Assembly (NCBI GenBank): GCA_036666555.1
Contig: JAVWVS010000049.1
Span: forward strand, 1 to 6,961
DNA length: 6,961 bases
From: UMGS1251 sp036666555
GTDB lineage: Bacteria; Bacillota; Clostridia; Lachnospirales; Lachnospiraceae
Direction of reading: 5' to 3'
The translations under genes and the position numbers were made by a program. Numbering within the stretch: the first letter of the stretch is position 1; each line of letters starts with the position of its first letter. This document shows positions 6,689 through 6,961 of the stretch, piece by piece. A model generated the notes under the pieces. The model was not told the origin of the DNA and searched no databases. It saw only the letters and a list, made by a program, of their open reading frames with translations.

Positions 6689-6704
6689 TTGATTTCCATT
6701 ACAT

Positions 6705-6726
6705 AAAAAACACCATCCCTAATGGT
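6705..6726 (-). terminator. Modest intrinsic terminator after tRNA-Lys
   Basis: On the minus strand ACCAT-TAGGG-ATGGT forms a five-bp hairpin followed directly by GTTTTTT. An alternative outer pairing, AAACAC (6708-6713) with GTGTTT (6748-6753), both plus-strand coordinates, would enclose it. The stem is short, so termination may be partial and some transcripts could continue into metG. Confidence 0.55.
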
Positions 6727-6757
6727 CTTACAATGCCATCAAAAACAGTGTTTATAG

Positions 6758-6830
6758 TGCGCCATCAGGGATTCGAACCCTGGACAAATAGATTAAGAGT
6801 CTACTGCTCTACCAGCTGAGCTAATAGCGC
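6758..6830 (-). tRNA. tRNA-Lys (anticodon CTT)
   Basis: A full 73-base cloverleaf can be drawn. It has a seven-bp acceptor stem (GCGCTAT with ATGGCGC, one G-T pair), a D arm GCTC/GAGC with the GG of AGCTGGTA, and an anticodon stem GTAGA/TCTAT with loop CTCTTAA. The variable loop has five bases, and the T arm is CAGGG-TTCGAAT-CCCTG with the invariant TTCGA. The anticodon CTT (6795-6797, read on the minus strand) decodes AAG lysine codons. The discriminator base is A, and the next bases are CTA, so CCA must be added after transcription. It stands alone, with its own promoter and a following terminator-like hairpin, upstream of metG. Confidence 0.97.
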
Positions 6831-6832
6831 AT

Positions 6833-6849
6833 TTGCATTAGCAATGCAA
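6833..6849. repeat. Short perfect hairpin in the tRNA-Lys leader
   Basis: TTGCATT and AATGCAA form a perfect seven-bp inverted repeat around a three-base loop. It lies between the mapped -10 hexamer and the 5' end of the tRNA, two bases from the mature end. In RNA it would form a small leader hairpin next to the RNase P cleavage site; in DNA it abuts the next palindrome. Confidence 0.75.
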
Positions 6850-6869
6850 GGGATATTATATAATATCCC
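6850..6869. repeat. 20-bp perfect palindrome over the tRNA-Lys -10 element
   Basis: GGGATATTATATAATATCCC is a perfect inverted repeat with no spacer. It places a TATAAT on each strand (6855-6860 minus, 6859-6864 plus). It covers the -10 hexamer used by tRNA-Lys. It could be an operator, a bidirectional promoter core, or chance symmetry extended from an AT-rich -10. Confidence 0.85.
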
Positions 6870-6883
6870 CCACGAAATTGCAA
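6855..6883 (-). promoter_or_regulatory. Promoter of tRNA-Lys
   Basis: On the minus strand TTGCAA (6878-6883) and a perfect TATAAT (6855-6860) are exactly 17 bases apart. Transcription would begin near 6848, about 18 bases before the mature tRNA 5' end. It is the strongest candidate promoter for this unit and the only clear one upstream of metG. Confidence 0.82.
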
Positions 6884-6924
6884 GCATTTTTCCAAAATTA
6901 CTATCTTTTCCTGAAATGAAATTT

Positions 6925-6958
6925 TAAATTCCACCCCCTTATCCCTCAGTGGAATTTA
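6925..6958. repeat. Inverted repeat at the right edge
   Basis: TAAATTCCAC (6925-6934) and GTGGAATTTA (6949-6958) are perfect 10-bp inverted arms around a 14-base pyrimidine-rich loop. Neither side shows a clear U-tract within the window, though the right side is cut off three bases later. It may be a terminator-like hairpin of a gene outside the window or a binding site. Confidence 0.7.
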
Positions 6959-6961
6959 GTA

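Noticed and set aside
6673..6699. Longer metG with nine extra N-terminal residues
   Set aside because: The extension is the translated ribosome binding site (Arg/Lys run), and the internal ATG has a good AGGAGG upstream and matches the family N-terminus.
6673..6757. T-box or SAM-type riboswitch controlling metG
   Set aside because: The space after tRNA-Lys is only about 85 bases. It lacks the T-box AGGGTGGNACCGCG motif and has no room for a SAM riboswitch.
6758..6830. tRNA-Lys as an attachment site for an integrated element
   Set aside because: No integrase gene and no direct repeat of the tRNA 3' end was seen in the window; housekeeping genes lie on the 3' side.

Overview
The window reads as an ordinary chromosomal housekeeping segment of a low-GC, Gram-positive anaerobe of the class Clostridia, most likely near Lachnospiraceae. 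That placement is inferred from AT-rich sequence, strong AGGAGG-type ribosome binding sites, consensus sigma-A-like promoters, a tRNA gene without an encoded CCA end, a Bacillota-style metG/tatD/rsmA neighbourhood, and a clostridial-looking citrate synthase. The sequence alone does not fix genus or species.

Almost everything is transcribed right to left on the minus strand. From the right edge: about 75 bases of non-coding DNA with an unexplained inverted repeat (6925-6958); a tRNA-Lys(CTT) gene (6758-6830) with a strong promoter overlapped by two abutting palindromes; a modest terminator hairpin (6705-6726); and metG (4777-6672), a class Ia methionyl-tRNA synthetase with a C-terminal tRNA-binding domain. 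A bidirectional terminator (4709-4755) separates metG from one short plus-strand gene of unknown function (4400-4693). That gene has its own promoter and ribosome binding site and is divergent from tatD. The tatD (3460-4260) and rsmA (2544-3416) pair follows as a probable operon, then a separate promoter (2492-2520) drives citrate synthase (1071-2444) and an alpha/beta hydrolase of the lysophospholipase/monoacylglycerol lipase type (110-1060). The hydrolase stop codon lies in the loop of a 12-bp hairpin (97-124). Bases 1-88 hold no supported gene.

The right half concerns translation: tRNA-Lys, methionine charging, and 16S rRNA dimethylation, plus the TatD nuclease. The left half is metabolic: acetyl-CoA condensation to citrate and an ester or lipid hydrolase. 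Start sites of metG, rsmA and tatD are set here to internal ATG codons preceded by good ribosome binding sites.

I found no mobile element, CRISPR array, toxin-antitoxin pair, defence system or clearly new multi-gene system. The best leads are small: the orphan plus-strand gene, the palindromes around the tRNA-Lys promoter, the possible dependence of metG on tRNA readthrough, and the tight citrate synthase/hydrolase coupling.
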